Source: Desulfuromonas sp. DDH964
GTDB lineage: Bacteria; Desulfobacterota; Desulfuromonadia; Desulfuromonadales; DDH964
DNA: 64,000 bases
Reading direction: 5' to 3'
NCBI RefSeq assembly: GCF_001611275.1
Contig: NZ_CP015080.1
Location: forward strand, 2,294,001-2,358,000
Made by a program: the position numbers and the translations under genes. This document shows positions 36,801 through 46,544 of the stretch, piece by piece. The notes under the pieces are model-generated. The model saw only the letters and a program-made list of their open reading frames with translations. It did no database searches and was not told the origin of the DNA. Position 1 is the first letter of the stretch, and each line of letters opens with the position of its first letter.

Positions 36801-36982
36801 CTGGCCATCGTCTCGGGACTGGCACCGGGGAGACTGGCCCGCACCTGGATAGTGGGGAAATCGACATTCGGCAGATCATTGACCGGCAAATTGCGGTAGG
36901 CAAAGAGGCCGAAGATCATGATCGCCAGCATGATCAGGCTGGTCATGACCGGCCGGCGGATGAAGAGGGCGGAGAGGTTCAT
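33851..36982 (-). CDS. RND efflux pump permease (HAE1 family, AcrB/MdtB-like)
   Basis: This 1043-residue inner-membrane antiporter expels hydrophobic or toxic compounds with proton import. It starts MNLSALFIRRPVMTSLIMLA with the typical porter signature YRNLPVNDLPNVDFPTIQV. The proton-relay aspartates are in TM4 (GFVVDDAIVMLENIVRHME). FSGAREIGFTIISMTISLVA and, in the second half, GKDLNLYAFVGIILLVGIVK are also present. The N-terminus and VATPLERQLSTIAGVESLSS resemble MdtB/MdtC-type pumps. It overlaps the adaptor gene by 4 nt (ATGA). No outer-membrane TolC-like channel is encoded next to it. Confidence 0.93.
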   Translation of the reverse strand: MNLSALFIRRPVMTSLIMLAIMIFGLFAYRNLPVNDLPNVDFPTIQVRASLPGASPETMASAVATPLERQLSTIAGVESLSSTNGQGSTIITLQFTLERDIDAAAQDVQTAISQAARQLPREMPSPPSIRKVNPADSSILYLAMTSSTLPLSEVNEFADTVIAPRISMVNGVAQVNVYGSQKYAVRVGLDPEQLKRRGIGLDEVEAALGRWNVNLPTGGLQGQTQSFTIQVGGQLYNAEQFRQLVVAYRGGAPVRLQDIAEVSDSVENNKVAAWFRTKEGNARAVVLAIQRQPGTNTIEVVNSIRQQLPSLRQQLPGAVELNLLYDRSSSIRESVAEVKFTLMLTIALVILVIFLFLRNLSATIIPSLALPLSIVGTFAAMELLGFSINNITLLALTLSVGFVVDDAIVMLENIVRHMEAGEKPMAAAFSGAREIGFTIISMTISLVAVFIPVLFMGGMLGRVLHEFAVTIAVAILLSGLVSLTLTPMLASRFLKPTGEKVHGRLYNWMERFFDGWLRLYEKSLGWVLGYRRTTLVLTLALTLGVVWLFTRMPTGLFPPDDIGAIRGMTSGPQGVSFEEMKRNQAQLADIIIRDPDVAAFMSSVGAAGSRVGSNSGFMFIKLKDRDQRQASADQIIQRLRPQLSGIPGIRIYLQNPPPIRLESTSSKAQYQFVLQSPDTAELYRQAAGFEEKLRNLPLLQDVNSDLEIDNPQVNLAIDRDRAAALGITAERIENALYSAYGERQVSTIFSPTNQYRVIMELEPRFQTDPSSLDLLHVRSDSGELVPLASLVTVTRSLGPLSVNHLGQITAVTISFNLRPDVPLGNAVKAIEAEATALPASISTGFQGAAQVYQASTRGLVWLLLLAIVVIYIVLGILYESYIHPLTILSGLPAAGFGALVTLLAFGKDLNLYAFVGIILLVGIVKKNAIMMIDFALEAQRTEGKAPLDAIYQGALVRFRPIMMTTMAALMGTLPIAIGIGAGAESRRPLGLAVVGGLLVSQLLTLYITPVIYYYFDRLQGAVRGWFGKPPVAAATAGSDGTAG

Positions 36983-38109
36983 GGCTGCCCAGTCCGGGCC
37001 GATTCAGCTGCCGCTGTCTTCACCGTCACCCGGGCACCGGGAAAGAGCCGCAACTGGCCATCGGTGACGACGGTTGCTCCCGCTTCGAGGCCGCTGTCAA
37101 TGACGGTCAGATCGTTCCAGGTGATCCCGGCGCTGACCGCACGCGAGGCGACCGTGGCGTCGGCCCCGACCACAAAGAGGTAACTTCCCTGTTGTCCGGT
37201 CTGCACAGCGGCGGTCGGCACCACCAGAGCGCCTTCGAGGGTCTGGAGCAGAACCCGAACCTGGACGAACTGCCCGGGCCAGAGCCGGCGGTCCGAATTG
37301 GCAAAGGTTGCCTTGAGCCGGATCGTGCCGGTGGCCGGATCGACACTGTTGTCGAGAAAGGTGACCACCCCCTCCCCGGCCGGCTCCGCGGCGCCGGGCA
37401 GCAAGGCACTCACCCGCAGCGGTTCGGTGGCGAGGTGGCGACGAACTTCGCCGAGGAGGCGTTCCGGAATATGGAAAGCGACCGTCACCGGTTGCAGCGC
37501 CCTGATCGTCACCAGGTCTGGAGCATCGTTGGCCCTGACCACCGTCCCCGGGTGGACCAGCAAGGCGCCGGTCAGACCGTCCTGGGGCGCGCGGATGGTC
37601 GCGTAACCGAGCTGGATCGTGGCATTATCGAGACTGGCCTGGCTCGACGCAACGGCCGCGGCCAGGGCGTCGGCCCGGGCCTGGGCGGTTTCGGCCTCGT
37701 TGCGACTGATAAAGCCGTCGACGAGCAGTTGCGCATAACGCTGCGCATCCCTGGCGGCATTAGCGGCTTCGACCCGGGCCTGGTTCAAATCGGCCTGCGC
37801 CCGGGCGACGGCCGCCTGCAACGGGGTCCGATCGAGGGTGAAGAGGGGAGTCCCTTTTTTTAACTCCTCCCCTTCCCGGAAGTGGACCGCCGTAATGACG
37901 CCCGCGACCTGGGAGCGGACCTGGACCGTCGCTGAAGCTTCGACCTGGCCGACTGCCTGCAATTCCACCGGCACCGCCTGCAGACGGGCCACAGCGACGG
38001 CGACCGGTAACGGCGGCGCGGTTTTCGCCGCAGGCGGCTCCCCGGAACAGGCGACCAGCAGCAGCATTGACAGTGCCAGCAGACTTCCAACCCGAACGAT
38101 TCCTTGCAT
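36979..38109 (-). CDS. RND efflux periplasmic adaptor (membrane fusion lipoprotein)
   Basis: The 376-residue protein links the RND permease to an outer-membrane channel. A lipoprotein signal ends in LLLVACSGE (lipobox Cys about 21). A lipoyl-like half motif GQVEASATVQVRSQVAGVIT precedes a helical hairpin (about 100-170), and LGYATIRAPQDGLTGALLVH follows. Beta-barrel and membrane-proximal parts follow, including FVQVRVLLQTLEGALVVPTA. It overlaps the permease by 4 nt and is the first gene of the operon. Confidence 0.93.
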   Translation of the reverse strand: MQGIVRVGSLLALSMLLLVACSGEPPAAKTAPPLPVAVAVARLQAVPVELQAVGQVEASATVQVRSQVAGVITAVHFREGEELKKGTPLFTLDRTPLQAAVARAQADLNQARVEAANAARDAQRYAQLLVDGFISRNEAETAQARADALAAAVASSQASLDNATIQLGYATIRAPQDGLTGALLVHPGTVVRANDAPDLVTIRALQPVTVAFHIPERLLGEVRRHLATEPLRVSALLPGAAEPAGEGVVTFLDNSVDPATGTIRLKATFANSDRRLWPGQFVQVRVLLQTLEGALVVPTAAVQTGQQGSYLFVVGADATVASRAVSAGITWNDLTVIDSGLEAGATVVTDGQLRLFPGARVTVKTAAAESARTGQP

Positions 38110-38182
38110 CTGCGGCTACTCCGCTCTTGCTGAATTGAATTTCCCGCCGGGCCCTGCTCTCCCCGGTCCCGCTCACCCTCCG

Positions 38183-38226
38183 TGCAAATTACGTCATTCT
38201 CTGGAGAGCGTCAATTTGATTTGCAC
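38183..38226 (-). promoter_or_regulatory. Promoter of the RND operon flanked by an inverted repeat
   Basis: On the minus strand a -35 TTGACG (38209-38214) and a -10 TAATTT (38186-38191) are 17 bp apart. An 8-bp inverted repeat GTGCAAAT/ATTTGCAC (38183-38190 and 38219-38226) brackets the promoter, overlapping the -10 on one side. This could be an operator, but no regulator gene is adjacent. Confidence 0.6.
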
Positions 38227-38232
38227 CCGCCC

Positions 38233-38275
38233 GAATGACAAGGGGCCGGCGAAACTGGCCGGCCCCTTGTCATTC
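38233..38275 (-). terminator. Strong hairpin after leuD
   Basis: A perfect 18-bp inverted repeat (38233-38250 with 38258-38275, 7-nt loop) lies 16 bp beyond the leuD stop. The T-rich flank (AGTTTTCC) is on the + strand side, and GC-rich DNA follows on the minus strand. It separates leuA-leuC-leuD from the RND promoter. Confidence 0.65.
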
Positions 38276-38291
38276 AGTTTTCCCAGTCTCC

Positions 38292-38822
38292 TCAATAGCG
38301 GGCATCGGCGAATTCGACCCAGCCACCCGCCTCGACCAGGGCCTTGTCGAAGGGAGAGATTTCGAACCGGAAAGCTTCGCTTTTGCCCCCTGCTCGGGCG
38401 GAAAGCTGCTGCCCGGCAAGGTCAACGGTGACTTCGACCGGACCGGCCGCCTGCAGGGCAAAGAGCCGGTCGATATCCGCCCTGGGAAGTTCAATCGCCA
38501 GCATGCCGCCATTGAACATATTCTGCCGGAAAATCCGGGCATAGCCCTCGGCGATGATGGTATGGATATCGTTGACTTCGAAGACCCAGGGCGCATGTTC
38601 CCGGGAGGAGCCGCAACCAAAGTTCTCCCGGGATACGATCACCCGGGCCTGCTTCAGGGTTTCCCCCCGGGGGTCGAAACCTTCGAGCTTGAGGTCCTCC
38701 AGGCAATAGGGCTTGAGGGCCTCTTTCGTCACCTCGGTCAGGTACTTGGCCGGGATGATTTCATCAGTGTTGATATCGGAACGGTCGAGAAGGAGCGCCG
38801 GGCCGCCAAAAACCTTTTTCAT
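38292..38822 (-). CDS. leuD: 3-isopropylmalate dehydratase small subunit
   Basis: LeuD is the swivelling domain of isopropylmalate isomerase. At 176 residues it is the short archaeal/HacB-like type that pairs with the 426-residue LeuC here. Motifs are LLDRSDINTDEIIPAKYLTE, GRENFGCGSSREHAPW (here ENFGCGSSREHAPW), FARIFRQNMFNGG-like IFRQNMFNGGMLAIEL, and a C-terminal segment that closes the swivel domain. It lies 51 bp after leuC. Confidence 0.94.
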   Translation of the reverse strand: MKKVFGGPALLLDRSDINTDEIIPAKYLTEVTKEALKPYCLEDLKLEGFDPRGETLKQARVIVSRENFGCGSSREHAPWVFEVNDIHTIIAEGYARIFRQNMFNGGMLAIELPRADIDRLFALQAAGPVEVTVDLAGQQLSARAGGKSEAFRFEISPFDKALVEAGGWVEFADARY

Positions 38823-38873
38823 AGCGATGAATCCCTTTCAGACTGTGCGAAAATAGTGCGCCACGCTACCGCT

Positions 38874-40154
38874 TCAGAGCGAACGGGCATCGGTAATGAC
38901 CCCGGTGAGGGCCGAGGCCGCTGCCGTGGTCGGGCTCATCAGGTGGACCATCCCGCCCTTGCCCATGCGGCCGTTGAAATTGCGGTTGCTGGTCGAGGCA
39001 CAGACCTCCCCTTCGGCGAGGACACCGTTGCTCATCCCGAGGCAGGCGCCGCAGGTCGGATTGGTGACACAGAAGCCGGCCTCCATGAAGACCTGGATTA
39101 TCCCCTCGGCGAGAGCCTCGTTGAAAATTTTGGGGGTCGCCGGCGAGACGATACCGCGCACGGTCTCGGCAATCTTCTTCCCCTTGAGCACCGCCGCGGC
39201 CTGGCGCAGGTCTTCGATCCGCCCGTTGGTACAGGTGCCGATATAGACCTGGTCGACGCGGGATCCGCTCAATTCGCCAACCGCCTTGACATGATCCGGT
39301 TTGTAGCCATAGGTAACCTGAGGCTCGAGCCCGGAGACATCGAAGGTCAACACTTTTTCGTAAACCGCATCGGCGTCTGAATGCCAGACCCGATAGTCCT
39401 CGACTGCCGCCGCCTTGTTCGGAAACTCGTCCTGAATGAAGGTCCAGAGGTAATCGACCGTGGTTGCATCGGGAAGACAGATGCCGCAGGTCCCACCCGC
39501 CTCGATCGCCATATTGCAAAGCGTCATTCGCGCATCCATGCTCATCGCTTCGACGATCGGCCCGCGGAATTCCAGGACCCGGTCCGTGGCGCCGTTAACG
39601 CCGAGTTGGCCGATGACGTGAAGGATCACATCCTTGGCATAGACACCTGCGGGCAGGGTACCGACGAGATCAACCCGGATCGAAGCGGGTTCCCGAAAGG
39701 CACATACCCCTTTAAGGATGCCGACCTCGAGGTCGGTGGTACCAACGCCGGCGGCAAATGCGCCGAAAGCACCATGGGTACAGGTATGGGAGTCACCCAT
39801 GATGACGGTGTAACCTGGACGGATATAGCCCTTTTCCGGGAAGAGCGCGTGGCAGACCCCGTTGTGCCCGACATCGAAAAAGTCCTTGATGTCATGGCGC
39901 CGGGCCCAGTCGCGCAGCATCTTCGCCTGCAGGGCAGTTTTGCTGTCCTTGGACGGGGTGACATGGTCAATCACCGCCTTGATCTTGGTGTTGTCGAACA
40001 CCCGATCCTTTCCCCGCCACTCGAGGTCGGCAATCGCAACCGGAGTGGTGATTTCGTGGCAAAGAACCCGGTCGAGGTCAAGCACCTTGGTCCCCGGGAA
40101 GGGTTCATCACGCAGGTGTGCATCGAAAATCTTTTCAGCAATGGTCTTGCCCAT
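38874..40154 (-). CDS. leuC: 3-isopropylmalate dehydratase large subunit
   Basis: LeuC is the 4Fe-4S aconitase-type half of isopropylmalate isomerase. The ATG at 40152-40154 gives 426 residues (MGKTIAEKIFDAHL), the length of the archaeal/HacA-type family; an in-frame upstream extension is spurious. Motifs are DVGHNGVCHALFPEKGYIRP, MGDSHTCTHGAFGAFAAGVG, YIGTCTNGRIEDLRQAA (cluster Cys) and VTNPTCGACLGMSNGVLAEG (two cluster Cys), then STSNRNFNGRMG. It follows leuA by 64 bp. Confidence 0.96.
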   Translation of the reverse strand: MGKTIAEKIFDAHLRDEPFPGTKVLDLDRVLCHEITTPVAIADLEWRGKDRVFDNTKIKAVIDHVTPSKDSKTALQAKMLRDWARRHDIKDFFDVGHNGVCHALFPEKGYIRPGYTVIMGDSHTCTHGAFGAFAAGVGTTDLEVGILKGVCAFREPASIRVDLVGTLPAGVYAKDVILHVIGQLGVNGATDRVLEFRGPIVEAMSMDARMTLCNMAIEAGGTCGICLPDATTVDYLWTFIQDEFPNKAAAVEDYRVWHSDADAVYEKVLTFDVSGLEPQVTYGYKPDHVKAVGELSGSRVDQVYIGTCTNGRIEDLRQAAAVLKGKKIAETVRGIVSPATPKIFNEALAEGIIQVFMEAGFCVTNPTCGACLGMSNGVLAEGEVCASTSNRNFNGRMGKGGMVHLMSPTTAAASALTGVITDARSL

Positions 40155-40218
40155 GTTCACTCCTTGATAGCTTCGGCTGTTCGCGTTTTGCCGCTGGCTG
40201 CCTGCTGGCAGCTCCTCT

Positions 40219-41753
<1,535 letters not shown>

Positions 41754-41757
<4 letters not shown>

Positions 41758-41870
41758 GCTTCGTCTCCTTGAATGGTTGCGGACCGCCTGGTCCGAAGTG
41801 ACCGCAAAAACCTGGTTCCGGACGCATCGAACACGCGTCCTTCGGCTAGTTCACCTAGGTCAGCTTCCAT
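41754..41870 (-). CDS. Small ORF (38 codons) between the T-box and leuA, coupled to leuA
   Basis: An ATG at 41868-41870 follows a near-perfect Shine-Dalgarno (AAAGGAGG, 7 nt upstream). It opens a 38-codon frame starting MEADLGELAEGRVFDASGTR and ending in QGDEA. Its TGA overlaps the leuA ATG (ATGA), so coupling is likely. I recognise no family. The peptide has four Leu codons, two of them CTA, which are uncommon in such a GC-rich genome, and two AGG Arg codons. Its DNA can form GGACGC/GCGTCC and two mutually exclusive stems (GGTC/GACC or CGGACC/GGTCCG). It could be a leader peptide, a regulatory ORF or a conserved small protein. Confidence 0.55.
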
Positions 41871-41919
41871 ACGGCCACCTCCTTTCCCTGCTGCCGGCGT
41901 CGGCAGGTCTTGCCGACGT

Positions 41920-42179
41920 CGCAAAAAAAGCTCCCGCCCTTTACAGGGGCGAGAGCTTGCGCTTCGCGGTACCACCCTGATTCAGTCCCGTCGGGACCCT
42001 TGATTGGCCGGTTACGCTGGCTGGCGGCGAAAGCTGAGCTGCCCTGGCAGGTTCACTTCCGCGGCTCCGAGGCGAGTTCAGCTTTTCCTGTACCGGCTTG
42101 CAGCGACCGCCGGCTCTCTGGGACAGGAGGGGAGCCTACTACTCCTCTTCATCGCCTTTCTGCATATGCCCAGTAAATA
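41920..42179 (-). promoter_or_regulatory. T-box leader, leucine type, upstream of leuA
   Basis: On the minus strand the conserved T-box AGGGTGGTACCGCG (41965-41978) directly precedes a terminator/antiterminator region. Stem I begins with GATGAAGAGGAGTAGTA and has paired arms GGCTCC/GGAGCC and TCCTGT/ACAGGA, with the distal AGAGAGCCGG...AAGCCGG block. The specifier loop carries GAACTCGCC; the codon in the specifier position is CTC (Leu, 42074-42076). Uncharged tRNA-Leu would bind and allow readthrough into the small ORF and leuA. T-boxes before leu/ilv genes are known in some deltaproteobacteria. Confidence 0.9.
41923..41958 (-). terminator. T-box terminator
   Basis: AAGCTCTCGCCCC pairs with GGGCGGGAGCTT around a short loop, and a run of seven T follows on the minus strand (41923-41929). 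The 5' arm lies immediately after the T-box sequence, as expected for the alternative antiterminator. Confidence 0.9.
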
Positions 42180-42205
42180 GACCAGAAGATCCAGGGGGTT
42201 GTCAA
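42179..42205 (-). promoter_or_regulatory. Promoter of the leuA T-box transcript
   Basis: On the minus strand a perfect -35 TTGACA (42200-42205) is followed 17-19 bp later by an A/T-rich -10 (TCTATT or CTATTT near 42176-42182). It lies just upstream of T-box stem I. Confidence 0.6.
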
Positions 42206-42289
42206 GCCTGTTCCGCGGTTTTGAAACGCCGGCATGACGTTTTTCCGGCGGGCCAGACTCGGTTTGATTCCCCCGAATCGATTTTTCGG

Positions 42290-42934
42290 TCAGCGCAGGA
42301 ACCCGAGGATCGATTCCCCGGCAACGGTCGTCTCGCCATTGCGGACCGTGACTTCAGAGCCGGGGGGGAAATAGAGATCGACCCGGGAACCGAAGCGGAT
42401 CAGGCCGTAACGGCAGCCGCGTTCGAGGGTATCGCCAACGTCCGGGTAGGTGACGATGCGCCGCGCGATCAGGCCGGCGATCTGGACACAGAGGAGCCGC
42501 AGTCCCTCGGGCGTTTCGATCAGCAGACCGGCCTGCTCGTTCTGCAGGCTCGCCTTGTCGAGGGAGGCATTGACGAAGGCGCCCTTGTTGTAAAACTTCT
42601 CGACCACCGTGCCGCTGACCGGGGCGCGGTTGACATGAACGTTGAAGACGTTCATGAAAATGCTGACCTTGGTCGCCTTCCCTTTGAAATAGCGATCCTC
42701 CATGACCTCGCCGACAAAGATCACCTTGCCGTCGGCGGGGGCGATCACGGCATCCGCTTCATCGGGCGTCACCCGCTCGGGATTACGGAAGAAGTAGACC
42801 GTGAAGAGGCTCAGCCCGAGGAAGAGCAGGGTCGGCAGCGACCAGCCCAAAAGAGCAAAAACCAGGGTGATAAAAGAAAAAAGGGCGATAAAAGGATATC
42901 CTTCGCTCGCCACCGGTTGGTTCTGATTACGCAC
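42290..42934 (-). CDS. psd: Phosphatidylserine decarboxylase proenzyme (short type)
   Basis: Psd makes phosphatidylethanolamine and cleaves itself to form a pyruvoyl group. I chose the GTG at 42932-42934 (GAAGGGA 8 nt upstream), giving 214 residues beginning (M)RNQNQPVASEGYPF; a longer frame reads back through the ilvC terminator. Two membrane helices lie at about 16-48. Motifs are FFRNPERVTPDEADAVIAPA, ADGKV, FMNVFNVHVNRAP and the self-cleavage site in IRFGSRVDLYFP (Gly182-Ser183). It follows ilvC; a pssA gene, common at this position in related genomes, is absent between psd and leuA. Confidence 0.93.
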   Translation of the reverse strand: MRNQNQPVASEGYPFIALFSFITLVFALLGWSLPTLLFLGLSLFTVYFFRNPERVTPDEADAVIAPADGKVIFVGEVMEDRYFKGKATKVSIFMNVFNVHVNRAPVSGTVVEKFYNKGAFVNASLDKASLQNEQAGLLIETPEGLRLLCVQIAGLIARRIVTYPDVGDTLERGCRYGLIRFGSRVDLYFPPGSEVTVRNGETTVAGESILGFLR

Positions 42935-42957
42935 CGTGATCGTCCCTTCTGCAATAC

Positions 42958-43001
42958 GAGCGGGGGGCCGGGAAGTCCATCGACTCCCCGGCCCCCCGCT
43001 C
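42958..43001 (-). terminator. Hairpin after ilvC, no T-run
   Basis: A GC-rich inverted repeat (GAGCGGGGGGCCGG... with ...CCGGCCCCCCGCTC) lies 4 bp after the ilvC stop and 24 bp before the psd GTG. It has no T-tract, so it may only attenuate or stabilise. Confidence 0.5.
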
Positions 43002-43005
43002 ATGA

Positions 43006-44034
<1,029 letters not shown>

Positions 44035-44153
44035 TTACGGAACATAGTCGCTATTGAGCCAATCCTTATAACATGAACGGCACTCCGGTGCCAAACCCTT
44101 TTAACCTGGACCGTAAAGGGAGCGACATCAGCGAGCGGCGGCCGGCCGGCCCC

Positions 44154-44651
44154 CTACTCGGCCCCCTTCCACCCCTTGCTGCCGCGTCCGAGCACCACCG
44201 GCCCGGAGCGGACCAGTTCCTTGATCCCCAGCGGCCGCAGCAGTTCGACGATGGCATCGATCTTGGCCGGCGCACCGGTGATCTCCACCGTATAGGAGCG
44301 GGGCGTGACATCGACCACCTTGGCGCGGAAGATATCGACAATGCGCAGGACCTCCGCCCGGGTCTCCTCTTCGGCGGTGACCTTGATCAGCGCCATCTCC
44401 CGCTCGATAAAGTCCTGGCCGGTAAAATCGATCACCTTGATGGTATCGATCAGCTTGTTGAGCTGCTTGGTGATCTGTTCGAGAATCTGGTCGTCGCCCC
44501 GGGTCAGAATGGTCATCCGTGAGATCGAGGGATCGAGGGTCGGGGCCACCGACAGGCTCTCGATATTGAAACCGCGCCCCGAAAAGAGCCCGGCCACCCG
44601 GGTCAGGACGCCGAACTCATTCTCCACCAGCACCGAAATTGTATGTTTCAT
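44154..44651 (-). CDS. ilvN: Acetolactate synthase small (regulatory) subunit
   Basis: The 165-residue protein has an N-terminal ACT domain, HTISVLVENEFGVLTRVAGLFSGRGFNIESLSVAP, that binds valine for feedback, and a C-terminal domain with FRAKVVDVTPRSYTVEITG. It partners with IlvB. Length and motifs match IlvN/IlvH. It lies 101 bp downstream of ilvB and upstream of ilvC. Confidence 0.96.
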   Translation of the reverse strand: MKHTISVLVENEFGVLTRVAGLFSGRGFNIESLSVAPTLDPSISRMTILTRGDDQILEQITKQLNKLIDTIKVIDFTGQDFIEREMALIKVTAEEETRAEVLRIVDIFRAKVVDVTPRSYTVEITGAPAKIDAIVELLRPLGIKELVRSGPVVLGRGSKGWKGAE

Positions 44652-44752
44652 CGGAAGAGTCTCCTTAGAGTTGCATTGCAGTCGATCGATGTGAATAGGA
44701 CCGATGAAGCGCCATAAGTCCCAGTGGTCCTATGGGTCCTGGTCCTTGGCCC

Positions 44753-46450
44753 TTAAGACGCCAGCACCATTTCGTTGAGTCCGGCGCCGGCCGGAACCAT
44801 CGGCAGCACGTTCTCTTCCCGGGCCACCTTGAACTCCATGATCACCGGACCGGGGGTCGCGAACGCCTGCTTGATCACCTCCTCGACCTCGTCGGGGCTG
44901 GTCGCCCGCAGGCCAGTGGCGCCATAGGCTTCGGCCAGTTTGACAAAATCGATGGGGAGTTCCATGCAGGTCTGGCTGTAGCGGCGATCGAAAAAGAGCT
45001 GCTGCCACTGGCGGACCATGCCGAGAAAATTGTTGTTGAGGATGACGATTTTCACCGGCAAGCGGTACTGTACCAGGGTCGCCAGTTCCTGGGAATTCAT
45101 CTGGAACGAGCCGTCGCCGGAGATATCGATCACCTGGCGCTCGGGGAAGGCGGCCTGGGCCCCGAGAGCCGCTGGCAGTCCGTAGCCCATGGTGCCGAGC
45201 CCGCCGGAGGTGAGGAAGGTCCGGGGCTGACGGAACTCGAAGAACTGGGCGGTCCACATCTGGTGCTGACCGACTTCCGTGGTGACGATGGCATCGTCGT
45301 TCGAGAGTTCGCGCAGCTTTTCGATGACGTACTGGGGCTTGATGATCTTGTCGGAGGCCTGGTAGGCCATCGGATGCTTGGCCTTCCAGCCGTCGATCTC
45401 CTGGCGCCAGGGCGCGAGGGTCGCGACCAGTTCTTTCACCTTGTCAGCATGCCCGCCCAGGTCGGCCACCATTTTCTGCAGGACATCCTTGAGGTCGCCG
45501 ACGATCGGCAGATCGACGCGAACATTCTTCTTGATCGAGGTCGGGTCGATATCGATATGGATGATCTTGGCGTGGGGGGCGAAGGTCGCGATCTTCCCGG
45601 TCACCCGGTCATCGAAACGGGCACCGACAGCAATCAGCAGGTCGGAATGGGTGATCGCCATGTTGGCATAATAGGTGCCGTGCATGCCAAGCATGCCAAG
45701 ACTCAGCGGGTTGTTGCGGGGGAAGGAAGCCATCGCCATCAGGGTGGTGGTCACCGGGGCCTGGATGGTTTCGGCAAAACCGAGCAGTTCGTTGCTGGCG
45801 TCCGACAGCGTCACCCCGCCGCCGACATAGATGACCGGCTTTTTCGCCGCCAGGATCATCTTCACCGCCTTCTCGATCTGGCGCGGGTTGCCGCTGTAGG
45901 TCGGCTTGTAGCCGCGAATCTCGACCGTCTCGGGATATTCGAATTTGGTCGAGGCCATTTGCACATCCTTGGGCAGGTCGATCACCACCGGCCCGGGGCG
46001 GCCGGTGCGGGCGATGTAGAAGGCCTGCTTGATGATCCGCGCCAGGTCCTTGACATCCTTGACCAGGTAGTTGTGCTTGGTGATCGGGCGGGTGATGCCG
46101 ATAATGTCGGCCTCCTGAAAAGCGTCGTTCCCGATCAGCGCCGTCGGCACCTGGCCGGTGATGACGACCAGCGGAATCGAATCCATGTAGGCCGTGGCGA
46201 TGCCGGTGATGGTGTTGGTGGCGCCGGGACCGCTGGTTGCAATGGCGACACCGACCTTGCCGGTGGCCCGGGCATAGCCGTCGGCGGCATGCACCGCCCC
46301 CTGCTCATGGCGGTTGAGGATGTGCTTGATCGGATAATCCATCAAGTCGTTGTAAATATTGATGACAGTCCCCCCGGGATAGCCGAAAACGGTATCAACC
46401 CCTTCCAGCACCAGGCTTTCGAGCAGAATCTGCGATCCGGTTTTCTTCAC
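44753..46450 (-). CDS. ilvB: Acetolactate synthase large (catalytic) subunit
   Basis: This ThDP- and FAD-dependent enzyme joins two pyruvates, or pyruvate with 2-ketobutyrate. The 565-residue protein has [36 protein letters not shown] (ThDP-activating Glu), [38 protein letters not shown] and, near the C-terminus, the ThDP motif [20 protein letters not shown]...[12 protein letters not shown]. Its start (46450) lies about 40 bp downstream of the A/T-rich repeat after ilvD. Confidence 0.97.
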   Translation of the reverse strand: MKKTGSQILLESLVLEGVDTVFGYPGGTVINIYNDLMDYPIKHILNRHEQGAVHAADGYARATGKVGVAIATSGPGATNTITGIATAYMDSIPLVVITGQVPTALIGNDAFQEADIIGITRPITKHNYLVKDVKDLARIIKQAFYIARTGRPGPVVIDLPKDVQMASTKFEYPETVEIRGYKPTYSGNPRQIEKAVKMILAAKKPVIYVGGGVTLSDASNELLGFAETIQAPVTTTLMAMASFPRNNPLSLGMLGMHGTYYANMAITHSDLLIAVGARFDDRVTGKIATFAPHAKIIHIDIDPTSIKKNVRVDLPIVGDLKDVLQKMVADLGGHADKVKELVATLAPWRQEIDGWKAKHPMAYQASDKIIKPQYVIEKLRELSNDDAIVTTEVGQHQMWTAQFFEFRQPRTFLTSGGLGTMGYGLPAALGAQAAFPERQVIDISGDGSFQMNSQELATLVQYRLPVKIVILNNNFLGMVRQWQQLFFDRRYSQTCMELPIDFVKLAEAYGATGLRATSPDEVEEVIKQAFATPGPVIMEFKVAREENVLPMVPAGAGLNEMVLAS

Positions 46451-46480
46451 CGAAACCTCCCCATTTTTAAAAGCAATGTT

Positions 46481-46540
46481 AAATTTTGAACTTCGAATTT
46501 TGAATTAAATTCACAATTTATAATTCAAAATTCAAAATTG
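46481..46540. repeat. Heptamer repeat remnant forming an inverted repeat between ilvD and ilvB
   Basis: The 94-bp spacer contains TTTTGAA-type units in both orientations: AATTTTGAACTTCGAATTTTGAATT on the left side and AATTCAAAATTCAAAATTG on the right. They can fold into an A/T-rich hairpin. This is the same unit as the array at 11357-11440. Confidence 0.75.
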
Positions 46541-46544
46541 TCAT

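Noticed and set aside
44652..44752. Another heptamer array between ilvB and ilvN
   Set aside because: GTCCCAG, TGGTCCT and GGGTCCT-like pieces are suggestive, but the period is not kept and the copies are too few.
44732..46489. A 585-codon + strand frame opposite ilvB
   Set aside because: Antisense shadow of acetolactate synthase; same for the + frames over ilvD, secD and the RND permease.
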